A stretch of 64,000 nucleotides of DNA from Combretum micranthum (taxonomy: Eukaryota; Streptophyta; Magnoliopsida; Myrtales; Combretaceae). Position 1 is the first letter of the stretch. The number at the start of each line of letters is the position of its first letter. Under the pieces are notes generated by a model. The model was given only the letters and a program-made list of their open reading frames with translations. It did not search any database and was not told the DNA's origin. The stretch spans positions 744,001-808,000 of the forward strand of contig JAMXBD010000572.1 of NCBI GenBank assembly GCA_024138025.1, read 5' to 3'. The position numbers and the translations under genes were made by a program. Shown in pieces: positions 24,013 through 36,419 of the stretch.

Positions 24013-24059
24013 TACTACTACTACTACTACTATTACTACTACTACTACTACTACTACTA
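23974..24059. repeat. (ATT)n-(ACT)n compound microsatellite
   Basis: About twelve ATT/TAT units (to 24010), then ACT units interrupted once (24011-24059). Together with the (GAT)8 on the other side of the solo LTR it was one compound trinucleotide array before the insertion. Confidence 0.9.
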
Positions 24060-25365
24060 ATATTAGTGTACTTTACAAATAAGAATTAATTATGATAATT
24101 GTTTAAAATTTAACTTATATTGGTAAATATATAAGAATGGAAATTTAAAATAAGCTAAAATATCAAACAATATGATTTCTAAAATAGTTAGGTAATAATA
24201 TAAAGAAAAATCAAGAGAAACACGACGAAACTAAATGATAGAAAATAAATATTAGTTATTATAATAGGTTAACTAAAGAACAATATAAAAGTGATGATAA
24301 TAGTAATGATAAGATATCAATCTACTGAATATAAATTCTATAACTACCCAATAAAAATATGTAAATATCAAGCAACATCAAGAAAAGCAAATTGAGAATG
24401 AATATTAAATAATAATTGTTATCATAGGACCATTAAAGGATCAATATAGTAATAGAAAGAAAACCAAATATCAACATAGGACACTTAGGCACTCATAGGA
24501 ATTAGATTATATAATTTATGTTGTATTGATGAATATATTTATTCATCTTAATAGGTGATCTTGATACTTGTGAGGATTTCCCCATGAATTATTATGATTA
24601 GCCAGTATGAGCAGGTGAGTAACTCAGACTTGTTACATTGTTTGTGCTTATAGCTTAGCTGTATCTTAAATGAAAGATAATAAAAAGATTTTGCTGAATG
24701 GTTTAATGGGAATTGTATGATGCATGAATTGTTGGTTGCAAACTATTTTAATAATAGTGATAATAGAATTTTGTATGAATTCATTGATATTATAGCATAT
24801 TGCTTATCTGTATAATGATTGATCACCCTAAACTTGATTAAAAATTGGTATTATAAATGAATGAGCATGCATTGCATAATTTGCATAAGCAGTATTTGAG
24901 TAAGTGGAAGCCTACTACACGTTAGTATTTCGGTTCTTTGGTAATGCTTGGTTTTTTCTAGGCAAAGAGGCTATTAGTTCTACACAAGATTACCTTTGTT
25001 TTGTTGGTACCATATGAACTAAATGGTAAATGAAGAATGCTGCTTATGGTATTTCTTTGAAATGGTTAACACTTAGTGAAGTTTCTAAGACTAAAAACAG
25101 GAAATGAGAGTTAAGATATGATTAATTTAAAGCGATAATTAAAGTGAGAATTGTTCTTTTCTTTTATGCTTAATTTCTCCTAGATACGTGGGCCATAGCA
25201 TTGTGTTCCTTCAATCTTGATGAGAGGGCATAGATCTTCATGAGAGATTATGGGATACGTTACTTACTTTTATTTTTAGTCTAAGTTAGTTAGTATTTAA
25301 ATTATCAGTTATGTATTTAGAGACTTTTTAGAAAGATAGTATGGTTTATAATATTATATTCAAGT
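24060..25365. other. Unassigned, possible LTR debris
   Basis: No coding domain seen. The stretch near 24590-24680 (CAGTATGAGCAGGTGAGTAA and following) has the feel of a gypsy LTR, but no ends or partner were found. The right edge is the insertion point of the Tekay element, with CAAGT (25361-25365) as its target copy. Confidence 0.3.
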
Positions 25366-27650
25366 TGTAACGCCTTAAATAAGGCATTACAACCCGCCAC
25401 ATGTCCTCTCTTGAAAAGGACATGCTAAGGCTCTAATATCCACAAAATTTCAAATATTACCTGTAAATACACGTAAGGTATCTCATAGGGTACTCAACAC
25501 AACCCGTATAACTTGGAACATAGCTTCTGAATAAAGTTCTAATTTAAAACAATTATACAAGTTGGCAATACCAAGCCAACTAAACTAAACCATAAATTAC
25601 ATGAAAACCTTCTTTACAACCTAGAACTTCCTACAACATAAATTCCCAAAGTTTTTGCATAAAACATAAATAGATAATTTCCAAGTCTTCAATATATCTA
25701 AACACTTCTCTTCTTCCATGAACCTGTAAACTACAAATCTAACTCTTAGCTGGGTAATCAGGTCCACTATAACCATCCCCCTGATAGAAGATCAGATCAT
25801 AACCCGAAATATCACATGTAATGTCTTCATCACCTGTACCTGAAATTTTAAAAAGTGAGCTGCGATGCCCAATACGATAACTCCAATTCTTAAAAGCAAA
25901 TGCAAATGCACACGCAACATGTATATATATCAAATGCACTTAGTCTAATGTAAGCAATCAGTTTGTTATCTCTTTATAGTCAGCAAATCAACACAGTTCA
26001 AAACTATATATACTCTAGTCCCGAACTCGAAGTAACTCAGACTTTTCTTTAAAAATAACCATCTCTTCGAAAATAAGGTAATTATATACATATATGAATG
26101 AGTGGGTACTCCCTAAACATCCCAGTTTCCTCCTAATTCTATCGGAATCATATCAAAGCACGAGTCCACTAGGGACAACCTCACACTAAGATCATTAGGG
26201 TGTCTCACCAGTATCACTGTTTGCCAGGTCTTTACTAGTCAAAGCTAAGCACAACCAGGTAGATAATTATTAAGCCGAATAGTATTAGGTTTATTATGAA
26301 GTTTTGTTCCTACAACCAATCAAGCAATACTAAACTTACAAAAAAAAAACAACAAGCAGAGATTGGTCATACCTTTCTCAAATTCGGGAATACAACTAAA
26401 ATCCTCAAACCCAATATCAACAACAACAAAGACAACCCAAACTCCACAAACTTCTATATCAACACCAACAATAATTCCACAAACTCCAAATATCCTGTTA
26501 TAACATATATACATACATCAATAGATATAAACACGTTATCAATATATCCTATCAGACATGAATTCTCCAAAAACCCTAACCTGATAAGAAATCTCCGATA
26601 TCTGCATCGTCTACTCCAATCAAACTCCATAAAAATACTCAAGAACAACAATGAACCGTACAAAACTCCACAAATACTGAATATTTCACCAAAACCCTAG
26701 ATTTGCATATCAACAAGAACGTATAAGGATTGTCTAATCATACATTGATTAAAACCATCATAGAGGAGATACAACTTACCGATTTAGATCAGCAAGAACC
26801 CAACCTACATCCATCAATTCGGATCTCACCTAAAGCTAGGGTTTCCTTCATGCAAACAGCCACAAGTCCTAAGAACTTGTATGAAATTCGCATAATACAT
26901 GTAGAAGAACATTATACTTACTTGATCAGACCACAAAACACACTCCTTATCCAACCGAAATAGATTAAACCTGAGATCTTAATCCTTCCCATATTTTCCT
27001 TCAAGAACATAACAAAACCCTAAAAGATCTTACATAAATCCGAGAAAAACATGTTGTAAATGGATTAGGATCACTTACATTTGATCAAACTTGCCTTAAC
27101 ATGAAACCTTAACACTTGGTTATCAAGAACAAATCCTACATGCTTAGAGGAAGAAAGAAAATGAAGGAGAAATGTCTATCGTAACTGCTGTTGTACATCT
27201 CGTATTTATAGATTTTTACCTGTACACTAGCAAATCTGATATCTACGTCGACAGCATAGAAACTTAGGAGGAAGTGTTCGTCGTGCAATAAAAATCCTTC
27301 GCGTCGTTCAGAACATCATATGCCAGCAAAACCTAAGGCAACACCGGTGGCGTTCGACTTCGACGTTAGATAATAACTCTTCTAATCCAAATCAACGCTG
27401 ACAAACACACACACACTTTTCGACGTTCGACTCCCGCGTAAGAAAATCTGCCACTATGGATATCTTACACCAGTCTCCAAGCCGGCACATTCTCCTTCCA
27501 AAAGCCGACATTGGATCTGTAGAAAATTGTAGACGTGCGCATCTTCAACAAATGTAAATGTAAACTTAAATTAAACTCACTTAACTCATCTTTTGACCTT
27601 CCTTTTATCTTATATCATCTCATGATTGTCCATTCAATGTGTATGTTACA
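25366..27650 (-). mobile_element. 3' LTR of the Tekay element (2285 bp)
   Basis: Plus-strand ends TGTAACGCC at 25366 and ATGTTACA at 27650. It has the same length as the partner LTR. A minus-strand TATA box CTATAAATACGAG lies near 27204-27216. The U3 part nearby (27230-27540) is rich in short CGAC/GTCG-type inverted repeats. Frames that look open around 26290-27000 are non-coding LTR sequence, and their equivalents differ in the other LTR. Confidence 0.93.
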
Positions 27651-27663
27651 TCTCTCCCCTCCT
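27651..27663 (-). other. Polypurine tract of the Tekay element
   Basis: Minus-strand AGGAGGGGAGAGA immediately before the 3' LTR start TGTAACATAC. Its position and purity are as expected for the primer of plus-strand DNA synthesis. Confidence 0.9.
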
Positions 27664-30600
27664 AAGAAAAACTTTCGTCCTAAAAAATTTACTTGAATAA
27701 TTGGAAAAGCTTGGGATATCTGGATCATATGTCCTCCTCTAGCTCCCAAGTAGCTTCATGTTAGATCCGATTCATCCATTGGAATCTCACATATTTGATC
27801 ACTTTGCTTCTAAAAGTCTTCTTTTTAGTATCCACAATCTTTACCGGCTTTTCAATTGTCGTAAGATTCGGCTGTACTTTAAGCGGTTCAAGAGCTATTA
27901 TCTCATTTGGATCTCTGACATATTTCCTAAGCATGGATACGTGGAACACATTATGCACTCCCTCCAAATCAGGCGGTAAAGCCAATCTATAAGCCATGTC
28001 ACCTATCCTCTCTAAGATCTCATATGATCCCACATACCGAGGATTTGGCTTTCCTTTCAATCCAAATCTGACAACTCCTTTGGTTGGTGAAATCTTAAGT
28101 AACACATGCTTAGCCACTTGAAATTCCAATGGTCTTCTTCGTTTATCTACATAGCTTTTTTGTCAACTCTGCCTAGCTTGTAGTCTTTGTATAATCAAAC
28201 TGACCTTGTCAACTGCATCCTGAACCAATTCTGGTCCCAATAACTATCTTTCCCCCACTTCATCCCAATGAATAGGTGATCTACATTTCCTGCCATAAAG
28301 CGCTTCATATGGAGGCATGCCAATCAACGCTTGATAACTGTTGTTATAAGCAAATTCCACTAATGGCAAATGCTTATTCCAACTTCCTTTGAAATCCAAC
28401 ACGTATGCCCTCAACATGTCTTCTAATGTCTAGATGATCCTTTTAGATTACCCATCTATTTGAGGATGATAAGCGGTACTGAAAATAACCTTTGTGCCCA
28501 AAGCTTGATGTAGACTTTTCCAAAATCTCCCCACAAATCTGTTCTCCCTATCCGATACGATGGTTACTGGCACTCCATGCTGTCTCACAATCTCCTTAAT
28601 GTACAACTATGGCAAACACTTTAACTTATACCTAGCCTTCATGGATATAAAGTGAGCTACTTTTGTAAGACGATCCACAATGACCCAAATCAAATCAAAA
28701 TTATCTCTTGTTTTGACTAAAGCGGAAACAAAGTTCATTGTAATATGTTCCCACTTCCACTGTGGTATAGGCAAAGGTTTCAATCACCTACTGGTCTTCT
28801 ATGCTCAATGCTTATCATCTTACACGTGTGACACTTTGATACATATTCCGTTATCTCCCTTTTCATATTATTCCACCAGTATAACTTTTTCAAGTCCTTA
28901 TACATCTTGTTTCCTCCAGGATGAATGGAGTAACCGGGATAATGTGCTTCCTTTAACAATTCCTTCTTAAGGTCTCCTTGAACTAGCACACACAATCTCC
29001 CTTTGTATCTAACAATACCGTCATCATCTAAATAAAACTCTAGCTTTCGACCCATATCCATTCTTCTCTTTATATCCAAGATACTTTGATCATCTGTCTA
29101 AGCTATCTTGACTCTGTCCACAAGAGTAAGCTGAATTCTCATGTTAGCCAAATGTTCACCTACTCGTCTCGTGAGTATCTCCAACTCAAACTTCCTCATA
29201 TCATCAAGCAAATGTCGTTCTATAATAATCAAAACCGCAAGATTCTCTACTCTCTTTTTACTCAAAGCATCAGCCATAACATTTGCCTTCCCTGGATGAT
29301 ATTGGATATCAATGTCGTAGTCCTTTATCGGCTCTAACCATCTTCGCTATCTCATATTTAACTCTCTTTGTGTAAAGATATATTTTAAACTTTTGTGATC
29401 AGTACATACTTTACACCTTTCTACGTATAGGTAGTGTCTCCATAGTTTCAATGCATGTACAACTGCTGCTAGTTCTAGATCATGAGCAGGATAATTCCTA
29501 TCATAGGGCTTCAATTGTCTGGAAGCGTATGCAATTACACTGCCCCCTTGCATCAGCACACATCCTAATCCCTGATTAGAGGCATCACTGTATATTGCAT
29601 ACTCCTTACCATTCACACGTAAGGCTAGCACTGGAGCTGGCACTAACCTATTTTCAACAACTAGAAACTGGTTTCACATTTGTCATTCCACTCATACTTT
29701 ACTCCCTTCTATGTTAACCTTGTCAACGGACTGGCAATCTTAAAAAAATCTTCCATAAATCGCTTATAGTACCCTGCCATTCTAGAAAACTTCTTATCTC
29801 TGACATAGTCTTGGGTCTTGGCCATTCAACCACTGCTTTGACTTTCTCATGATCAACTAATATCCCACTACCATCACATGCCTTAAGAAAGATACTTATT
29901 CCAACTAGAATTCACATTTAGAGAACTTAGCATACAGCTTCTCCTCCTTCAATCTGTTTATAACCAACCTCAAATGTTCTTCATGCTCCTCTTTATTTCT
30001 TGAGTACACTAACACATCATCAATGAATACCACAACAAACATATCAAGATACTCCTGAAAACTCGATTCATCAAGTCCATAAACACTGCTGGTGCGTTGG
30101 TAAGTCTAAAAGGCATGACCACGAACTCATAATGTCTATACCTTGTCCTGAAAGCAATGTTTTGAATATCTTCAACTTTCACTCTCAACTAGTGATATCC
30201 AGATCTCAAGTTTATCTTTGAGAACCCTGAAGCTCCTGCCAACTGATCAAACAGATCATCAATTCTTGGCAACGGATACTTGTTCTTCACTATCACCTGA
30301 TTCAATTCCTTGTAGTCGATACATAATCTCATGCTTCCATCTTTCTTCAAAAAAATAGAACTGAAGCTCACCAAGGTGAAACACTGGGTCTAATGAATTT
30401 CTTCTTCAACAGATCGTCTAGCTGTACTTTAAGTTCTGCCAATTCTGTAGGGGCCATTCTATAAGGGGTCTTTGATATCACTGTAGGACCAGGTGTCAAA
30501 TCAATTCTAAACTCCACTTCCCTCATAAGCGGTAATCCAAGCAAATCCTCTGGAAAAATGTTTGGAAACTCACATACTACAGGTATATACAAAACTAATT

Positions 30601-31100
30601 CTTGTTTATCCTCTTTCACCATAGAAGCCAAAACCTATCTCCCCCACAGTTCATAGGTAGGTAGAACTGGAGGTCGCTGCACTACCAACTTATAAGCAAA
30701 CTAGTCTCCATCAAGTAAACTGAACTCCACAACTAAATCGTGGCAATCTATCACCACATGGTACTTAACCAACCAATGAACTCCTAAAATCACGGCAAGA
30801 TCCAACATGTCTAATACAATCAAATCCGCAAGTAGATGCCTACCCTCTATCTCAATATCCACATCCCTACATACCCTATCTAACACGGATCCACATCGGA
30901 AGGTGTACTAACAGATACATAATCAGACATGTTCTCAATAGATAAACCACATACATCCATAAACGATTCAGAAATACAAGAAAAGCTAGCACCAGTATCG
31001 AACAATACAAATGCACTATGCTGGAGTATAGGAAACATATTCGCAATAGTGTCCACACTGGATGTCTCATTACTCTGAAGAGCGTATACCTTTGCTAGTG
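27664..31100 (-). pseudogene. Tekay pol relic: protease, RT, RNase H, integrase, chromodomain
   Basis: Minus-strand landmarks in order: protease active site DTGAS (30985-30999) followed by ILGVHWL; RT entry [20 protein letters not shown] (30400-30475), [15 protein letters not shown] (about 30300-30345), and the catalytic box FIDD (30016-30027); RNase [16 protein letters not shown] (29545-29590) and [16 protein letters not shown]; integrase zinc part HPGGNKMYKDLKKLYWW with CHTC (28810-28920); core WVIVDRLTKVAHFISM (28640-28690); C-terminal LPPDLEGVHNVFHVSMLRKY (about 27915-27975); and a decayed chromodomain ending EATWELEEDI (about 27728-27757). Chromodomains in this family are thought to direct integration to marked heterochromatin. 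Stops and shifts lie between almost every pair of landmarks. In the RT, WLE reads *LE (TGG to TAG). Confidence 0.9.
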
Positions 31101-32236
31101 CTCACTATCCCTGACTAGAATAAACTCTGCCAAATTGCCTTCCTTTGCAATCCACTGCTCGCTATCCTCTCTGTCCACATTTAAAGCAGAAAACCTGTGG
31201 AAGGATCCTATCTATACAAACACTACTCTTGTGTCCAAGCTTCCCACAAGAAAAGCAAGCATTTTCCACCCAGTTACAATCCTTCAAGTCATGTGGATCA
31301 AGGCATCTAGGGCACCTCTTGTCAAAATTCCGCACCACTGGCCTGAAAGTGAGTAACAGGCGACTTGCCTTTGTCCTGTGCCAGAACACTAGCCACTGGT
31401 CTCTTGCACAAGAAGATTTGATTTCTCTGAGGCTCTCTGCTCTTAATCATGTTCAGGCCTTATTCCACTATCTTGGCTTTATTCACAACTGCTAAATAGT
31501 TGCTCAAATCGATTAAGTTGACTAGATATTGGATCTCAGGCTCCAATCTAGTAATGAACCTGCTAACTTTAGCTTCCTCACTCTCCTTCAACGTATCAGG
31601 TAGAAACCTCATTAGCCTGTGCAGTTCAGGCTCATATTCCTCTACTAACAATTTCCCTTGTTGTAGAGTATAATATTCCTGGAGCATTCTCTATTTGACA
31701 CTATTTGAAAAGAATTCTCTGAAGAAAGCCTATTGAAAATCATGCCATGTCACTACTCCTACCATGTGTCTTTTCGTGCTCAACTACCGTTTATTAGCTC
31801 TTCCAGTTAATAGATAAGCGGCATACTCAACTCTCTTGTTCTCTGGAATGTCCAGAGTAGAAAAAGTCTTCTCGACTTCCTCCATCCATAACTATGCCTC
31901 TAAGGGTTTATCTGATACTGGCTCAAACTTAGGCACCAGGCCCACAAATTTGTTCAGGATAAGAACATCTGGATGTCTAGCCCTATTACCTCCGTTCCAA
32001 TTCAGCCTTTGTGTCTCTTGTCTTCAAGCTTCAGCATTCACTTAGACCATCTGCATGTCCCTCCTCATATCTTGCTGCTGCTGTCCAACCACTCCCAACA
32101 ATGCATTCAAAGCTTGCATAAGCTGTGCAGCATCAATTAGAACCTGCTGTCCTACAGGTGGTGGTGGTGGTAAATTCTCATTTTGAGTTTGCTGCTCATT
32201 CTCATTCTCTTCAGGATTCCTTCTTCTTGGAGGCAT
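31101..32236 (-). pseudogene. Tekay gag relic with three zinc knuckles
   Basis: Gag starts MPPRRRNPEENENEQQ at 32236, with a proline run (NLPPPPPVGQQ) and a helical segment. Further on come RFLPDTLKESEEAKVSRFI (about 31565-31620) and then three zinc-knuckle-like motifs: CPRCLDPHDLKDC (31276-31314), CFSCGKLGHKSSVC (31216-31257) and a third starting CFKCGQRG (31188), whose histidine position is a TAG stop. Knuckles bind RNA during packaging. Shifts and stops lie between 31690 and 32040. The start is the ATG closest to the PBS that opens the conserved MPPRR start of this family. Confidence 0.82.
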
Positions 32237-32408
32237 TCTAAAACAAAAAAACATCATAATATTAGACAAGATATCCAACTTAAGATCAAAACTTAAAATC
32301 TATCAGACAACAACAACTTAACTAAAGAACGAACCTATTCTACCCCTCTCATCAAATCTCACCATCCTAAGGAGTCCAAACTTAGATCGATTTGATTGAA
32401 AACCTATA

Positions 32409-32420
32409 GCTCTGATACCA
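32409..32420 (-). other. Primer-binding site of the Tekay element
   Basis: Minus-strand TGGTATCAGAGC, complementary to the 3' end of initiator Met tRNA, lies seven bases inside the 5' LTR edge at 32428. It is an exact match to the form used by most plant chromoviruses and copia elements. Confidence 0.93.
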
Positions 32421-32427
32421 ATTAAGC

Positions 32428-34712
32428 TGTAACACCCTAAAATAAGGCATTACAAGCCACCACGTATCCTCTCTTGAAAAGGACACGCTAAGGCTCAAAT
32501 ATCCATAATATTTCAAATATCACATGTAAATACATATAAGGTATCTCATAGGGTAATCAACACAACCTGTATAACTTGGAACATAGCTTCTGAATAAACT
32601 TCTGATTTAAAATAATCATATAAGTTGGTAATACCAAGCCAACAAACCAAACCATAAATTACATGAAAACCTTTTATAACCTAGAACTTCCTACAACATA
32701 AATTCCTAAAGTCTTTATATAAAACATAAAGCATAAAAACATAAACATATAATTTCTAAGTCTTCAATATATCTAAATACTTCTCTTATTCCATGAACCT
32801 GTAAACTACAAACCTAGCTCTTAGCTGGGTCGTCAGGTCCACTATCACCATCCCATTGATCAAAGATCAGATCATAACCCAAATATCATATGCAATGTCT
32901 TCATCACCTGTACCTGAAATTTTAAAAAGTGAGTTGCGATGCCCAATACGATAACTCCAATTCTTAAAAGCAAATGCAAATGCACACGCAACATGTACAT
33001 ATATCAAATGCACTTAGTCTAATGCGAGCAATCAGTTTGTTATCTTTTTATAGTCAGCAAATTAACACAGTTCAAAACTATATATACTCTAGTCCCGAAC
33101 TCGAAGTTACTCAAACTTCTCTTTAAAAATAACCAACTCTTTGAAAATAAGGTAATTATATACATATATGGATGAGTGGGTACTTCCCAAACATCCCAGT
33201 TTTCCCTTAATTCTACCGAACTTATATCAAAGCACAGGTCCACTAGGGACAACCTCACAATAAGATCATCAGGATGCCTCACTAGTATCACTGTCTACCA
33301 GGTCTTTACTGGTCAAAGCCAAGCACAACCAAGCAGACAATTATTAAGCCGAATAGTATTAGGTTTATTATGAAGTTCTGTTCCTATAACAAATCAAGCA
33401 ATACTAAACTTATATACAAAAACAACAAACTGAGATTGGTCGTACTTTTCTCAAATTCAAGAATACAACTCAAATCCTCAAACCCAATATCAACAACAAC
33501 AATGACAACCCAAACTCCACAAACTCCTATATCAACACCAACAACAATTCCAAAAACTTCAAATATCCTGTTACAACATATATACATACATCAACAAATA
33601 TAAACACGTTATCAATATATCCTAACAGACATGAATTCTCTGAAAACCCTAACCTGACAAGAAATCTCCGATATCCACATCGTCTACTCCGATTAAACTC
33701 CACAAAAACCCTCAAGAACAATAATGAACCGCACAAAACTCCACAAATACCGAATATTTCACCAAAACCTTAGATTTGCATATCAATAAGAACGTATAAG
33801 GATTCTCTAATCATACATTGATTAAAACCATCATAGAGGAGATACAACTTACCAATTTAGATCATCAAGAACCCAACCTACATCCATCAATTCGGATCTC
33901 ACCCAAAACTAGGGTTTCCTTCATGTAAACAACCACAAAGTCCTAAGAACTTGCATGAAATTCACATAAAACATGTAGAAGAACGTATACTTACTTGATC
34001 AGACCACAAAACGCACTCCTTATCCAACCGAAACAGATTAAACCTGAGATCTTAATCCTTTCATATTTTCCTTCAAGAACACAACAAAACCCTAAAAGAC
34101 CTTACATAAATATGAGAAAAACATGTTGTAGGTGGATTAGGATCACTTACATTTGATCAAACTCACCTTAACATGAAACCTTAACACTTGGATATCAAGA
34201 ACAGATCTTATACGCTCAAAGGAAGAAAGAAAATGAAGGAGAAACATTTGTCGTAACTGCTGTTGTACGTCTTGTATTTACAAATTTTTACTTGTACACC
34301 AGCAATTCTGATATCTATGTCAGTGGCGTAGAAACCTAGGAGGCGGCATTCATTGTGTAACAAAAAATCCTTTGTGTCGTTCCGAACATCATACGCTGCA
34401 AAACCCAAGGCAACGCTGGTGGCGTTAGACAATAATGCTTCTTATCTAAATCAACGCTGAGAAACACATGCACATACTCTCCAACATTCGACTCTAGCGT
34501 AAGAAAATCTATCACTGTGGACATCTTATGCTAGTCTCCACGCCAGTTGCATACTCCTTCCAAAAGCCGGCGTTGGATCTGTAGAAAATTGCAGACATGC
34601 GCATCTTCAACAAATGTAAATCTAAATTCAAATTAAACTCACTTAACTCATCTTTTGACCTTCCTTTTATCTTATATCATCTCATGATTGTCCATTCAAT
34701 CTGTATGTTACA
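32428..34712 (-). mobile_element. 5' LTR of the Tekay element (2285 bp)
   Basis: Plus-strand ends TGTAACACC at 32428 and ATGTTACA at 34712. In this copy the TATA region equivalent to 27204-27216 reads TTGTAAATAC on the minus strand (near 34275), so the promoter box has been damaged. The inverted-repeat-rich U3 part lies at about 34300-34600. Confidence 0.93.
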
Positions 34713-34879
34713 CAAGCACTGAGATGATAGTTATTTACTAATTTATGGTTTACATATATTTGTCATTTCTTATCAAAGAAGCTAAAAGATCCTGCTGTTT
34801 GAAATTGTATCATTCTTTAAAGGTAATCTAATGATAGTATTCAAGTATAGCTTATTTACCACTACTAGGGTCCCTCAGG
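34713..34879. other. Short unassigned stretch next to the Tekay insertion
   Basis: It begins with the CAAGC target copy. It has no recognisable sense and joins the copia relic at about 34880. Confidence 0.4.
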
Positions 34880-36300
34880 TCATGACAATAGTAAACGGAA
34901 TTCTATTTATGAGAAAACATTCATTAGAACAGTATCTGCCGAAAAACACTTCGGCACATCCATATGAATTAATAACATCCTACCAATCTCAATAAGATGT
35001 CTATTCTTATGTTAGCAGCTCCTTTTTTTGTGGAGTATAAACGCATGAAGTTTGATGAATAATCCTATGTTTTTGCATATATGTTTGAAAAGCATTAGAC
35101 ATGTATTTTTGGGCATTATTTGTGTGGAAAACATGAATGGTGGAGTTAAACTGATTTTGAATTTCAACAAGAAATGCATAGAATAAATTAAACAACTCAT
35201 AATGATTTTTCATTAAATTTAACCATGTCTTTCTTGAATTATCATCAATAAATGTAACAAAATATTTAAATCCATAAGAGAATTGACAAGTGCAGGTACC
35301 CATACATCATAATGACTAAATGGAATGAAGAAGTAGCCCAATTATTAATTCTTAGACTAAAAGAAACACGACTCTATTAGCATAACTGACATGACTGACA
35401 TTGAAGACTAGGACAAGACTATTCAAGGATGGATGGTAAAACCGACAATGCATCTCCATGGGATCTGGTACAGTAGCCAAACAAGTAGTAGCTGTAGGTG
35501 TTGAAGCCATATAGTATAGCCCATTAGACTCATGTCCTCCATCAATCATCCTCCTCGTTCTGAAATCTTGTATCACAAAAGAGGAAGGGTAAAATGTGAT
35601 GGAACAATAAAAAGAGCTGGTATGTTTACTAATGGATAGTAAGTTAAAAGGTAATTGAGGAATATACAAAATAGACTTCAAGGGGAAAGATGGAATGGGC
35701 GATGCAGAACCAATTCCATTAATAGGTGAAGTGGATCCATTAGCAAGAGTGGCATTTCGTAATGAGGAACAATGAGTAATGCGTAAGAAGTAATCTAATG
35801 TACTTGACATCTGATCAGTGGTGCTAGAATCAACAACCCAAGGTAGTAGAGAAGTTTGAGTAAGACAGATAGTAGGATTACCTGACTAGACTAAGGCTAA
35901 AGAAGAAGAAGAAGACGGCTACGGGACATTTTTGATGTTGTAAGAGTCTAGTGTATTCTTCCCACGATAAAGTAATAGTAGATTACTTGAGTTCGTCAGC
36001 ATGCACAAGCATTGAATCTTAAGAAGTATGGGCAGGTGTAGATGTGCCAACTGAATCACATGAGCTCTAGGAGGATGTCCATGTAAATTCCAACAAGTCT
36101 CTCGAGTATGACCTAGGCAATGATAGTAATCACAATAATGATGTGAACCATGGCCTTACCCCCCATGGCCTGTATGACTTATTTCTCGACCAAAATATCC
36201 TCCATGTCTAGCATTAGATGTATGACTAACAGGAGCTAAATGGTCACTAAGAGAAGTAGGAGATGGTGTAGATTGCGCCAAAACATGACTAATGCTAAAA
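34880..36300 (-). pseudogene. Third copia relic: zinc knuckle, protease, GAG-pre-IN, integrase
   Basis: Read on the minus strand from 36300: a gag end rich in Ser/Pro/His with a zinc knuckle CDYYHCLGHTRETC (about 36090-36135), in which one cysteine has become tyrosine (TGT to TAT). Then VVDSSTTDQMSSTLD of the protease (about 35795-35840), NATLANGSTSPINGIGSA, IPQLPFNLLSISK and ESNGLYY; then integrase with FKYFVTFIDDNSRKTWLNLM (35210-35270) and FQTYMQKHRIIHQTSC; and finally NRHLIEI...LLIHMDVPKCF (about 34920-34990). RT and RNase H are missing. The left side is cut close to the Tekay insertion and the right side is cut before the Athila LTR at 36420. Confidence 0.8.
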
Positions 36301-36419
36301 TAAACCACAATTAAAGTTGGGAGCTTTGATGATCAAAGAACCTATGACTTCTTTGATTTTAGCACCGGTTTAAGACTACAAAGAAGTTTGACAATTGCAA
36401 GACGATCATGTTGTTTTTG
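36301..36419. other. Junction between copia relic and Athila element
   Basis: No further copia sense is recognised and the Athila LTR begins at 36420. The five bases before it are TTTTG; no matching copy was found after the 3' LTR. Confidence 0.35.

Larger units (their letters stand above)
25366..34712 (-). mobile_element. Nearly complete Tekay-type chromovirus (Ty3/gypsy)
   Basis: Full retrotransposon layout on the minus strand: 5' LTR 32428-34712, PBS 32409-32420, gag and pol 32236 to about 27700, PPT 27651-27663, 3' LTR 25366-27650. Flanks are CAAGT (25361-25365) and CAAGC (34713-34717), a 5-bp target duplication with one change. The order protease, RT, RNase H, integrase, chromodomain defines Ty3/gypsy chromoviruses. 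The iMet-type PBS and the chromodomain phrasing fit the Tekay/Del clade. Many stops and shifts make it inactive. By eye, the first ~215 bp of the two LTRs differ at about one base in ten, which implies an old insertion. Confidence 0.92.

Noticed and set aside
23879..24082. Plus-strand frame with runs of Ile and Thr
   Set aside because: It is a translation of the ATT/ACT microsatellite.
24490..25365. Possible gypsy LTR remnant
   Set aside because: Only a general resemblance near 24600. No termini, TATA box or second copy could be found, so it is left as unassigned.
26296..26700. A 134-codon plus-strand open frame rich in Asn/Thr/Ile, with a 77-codon frame after it (26730-26963)
   Set aside because: It lies inside the Tekay 3' LTR, and the equivalent region of the other LTR (33370-33740) is open for a shorter and differing stretch. 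Composition reflects AT- and AAC-rich LTR sequence.
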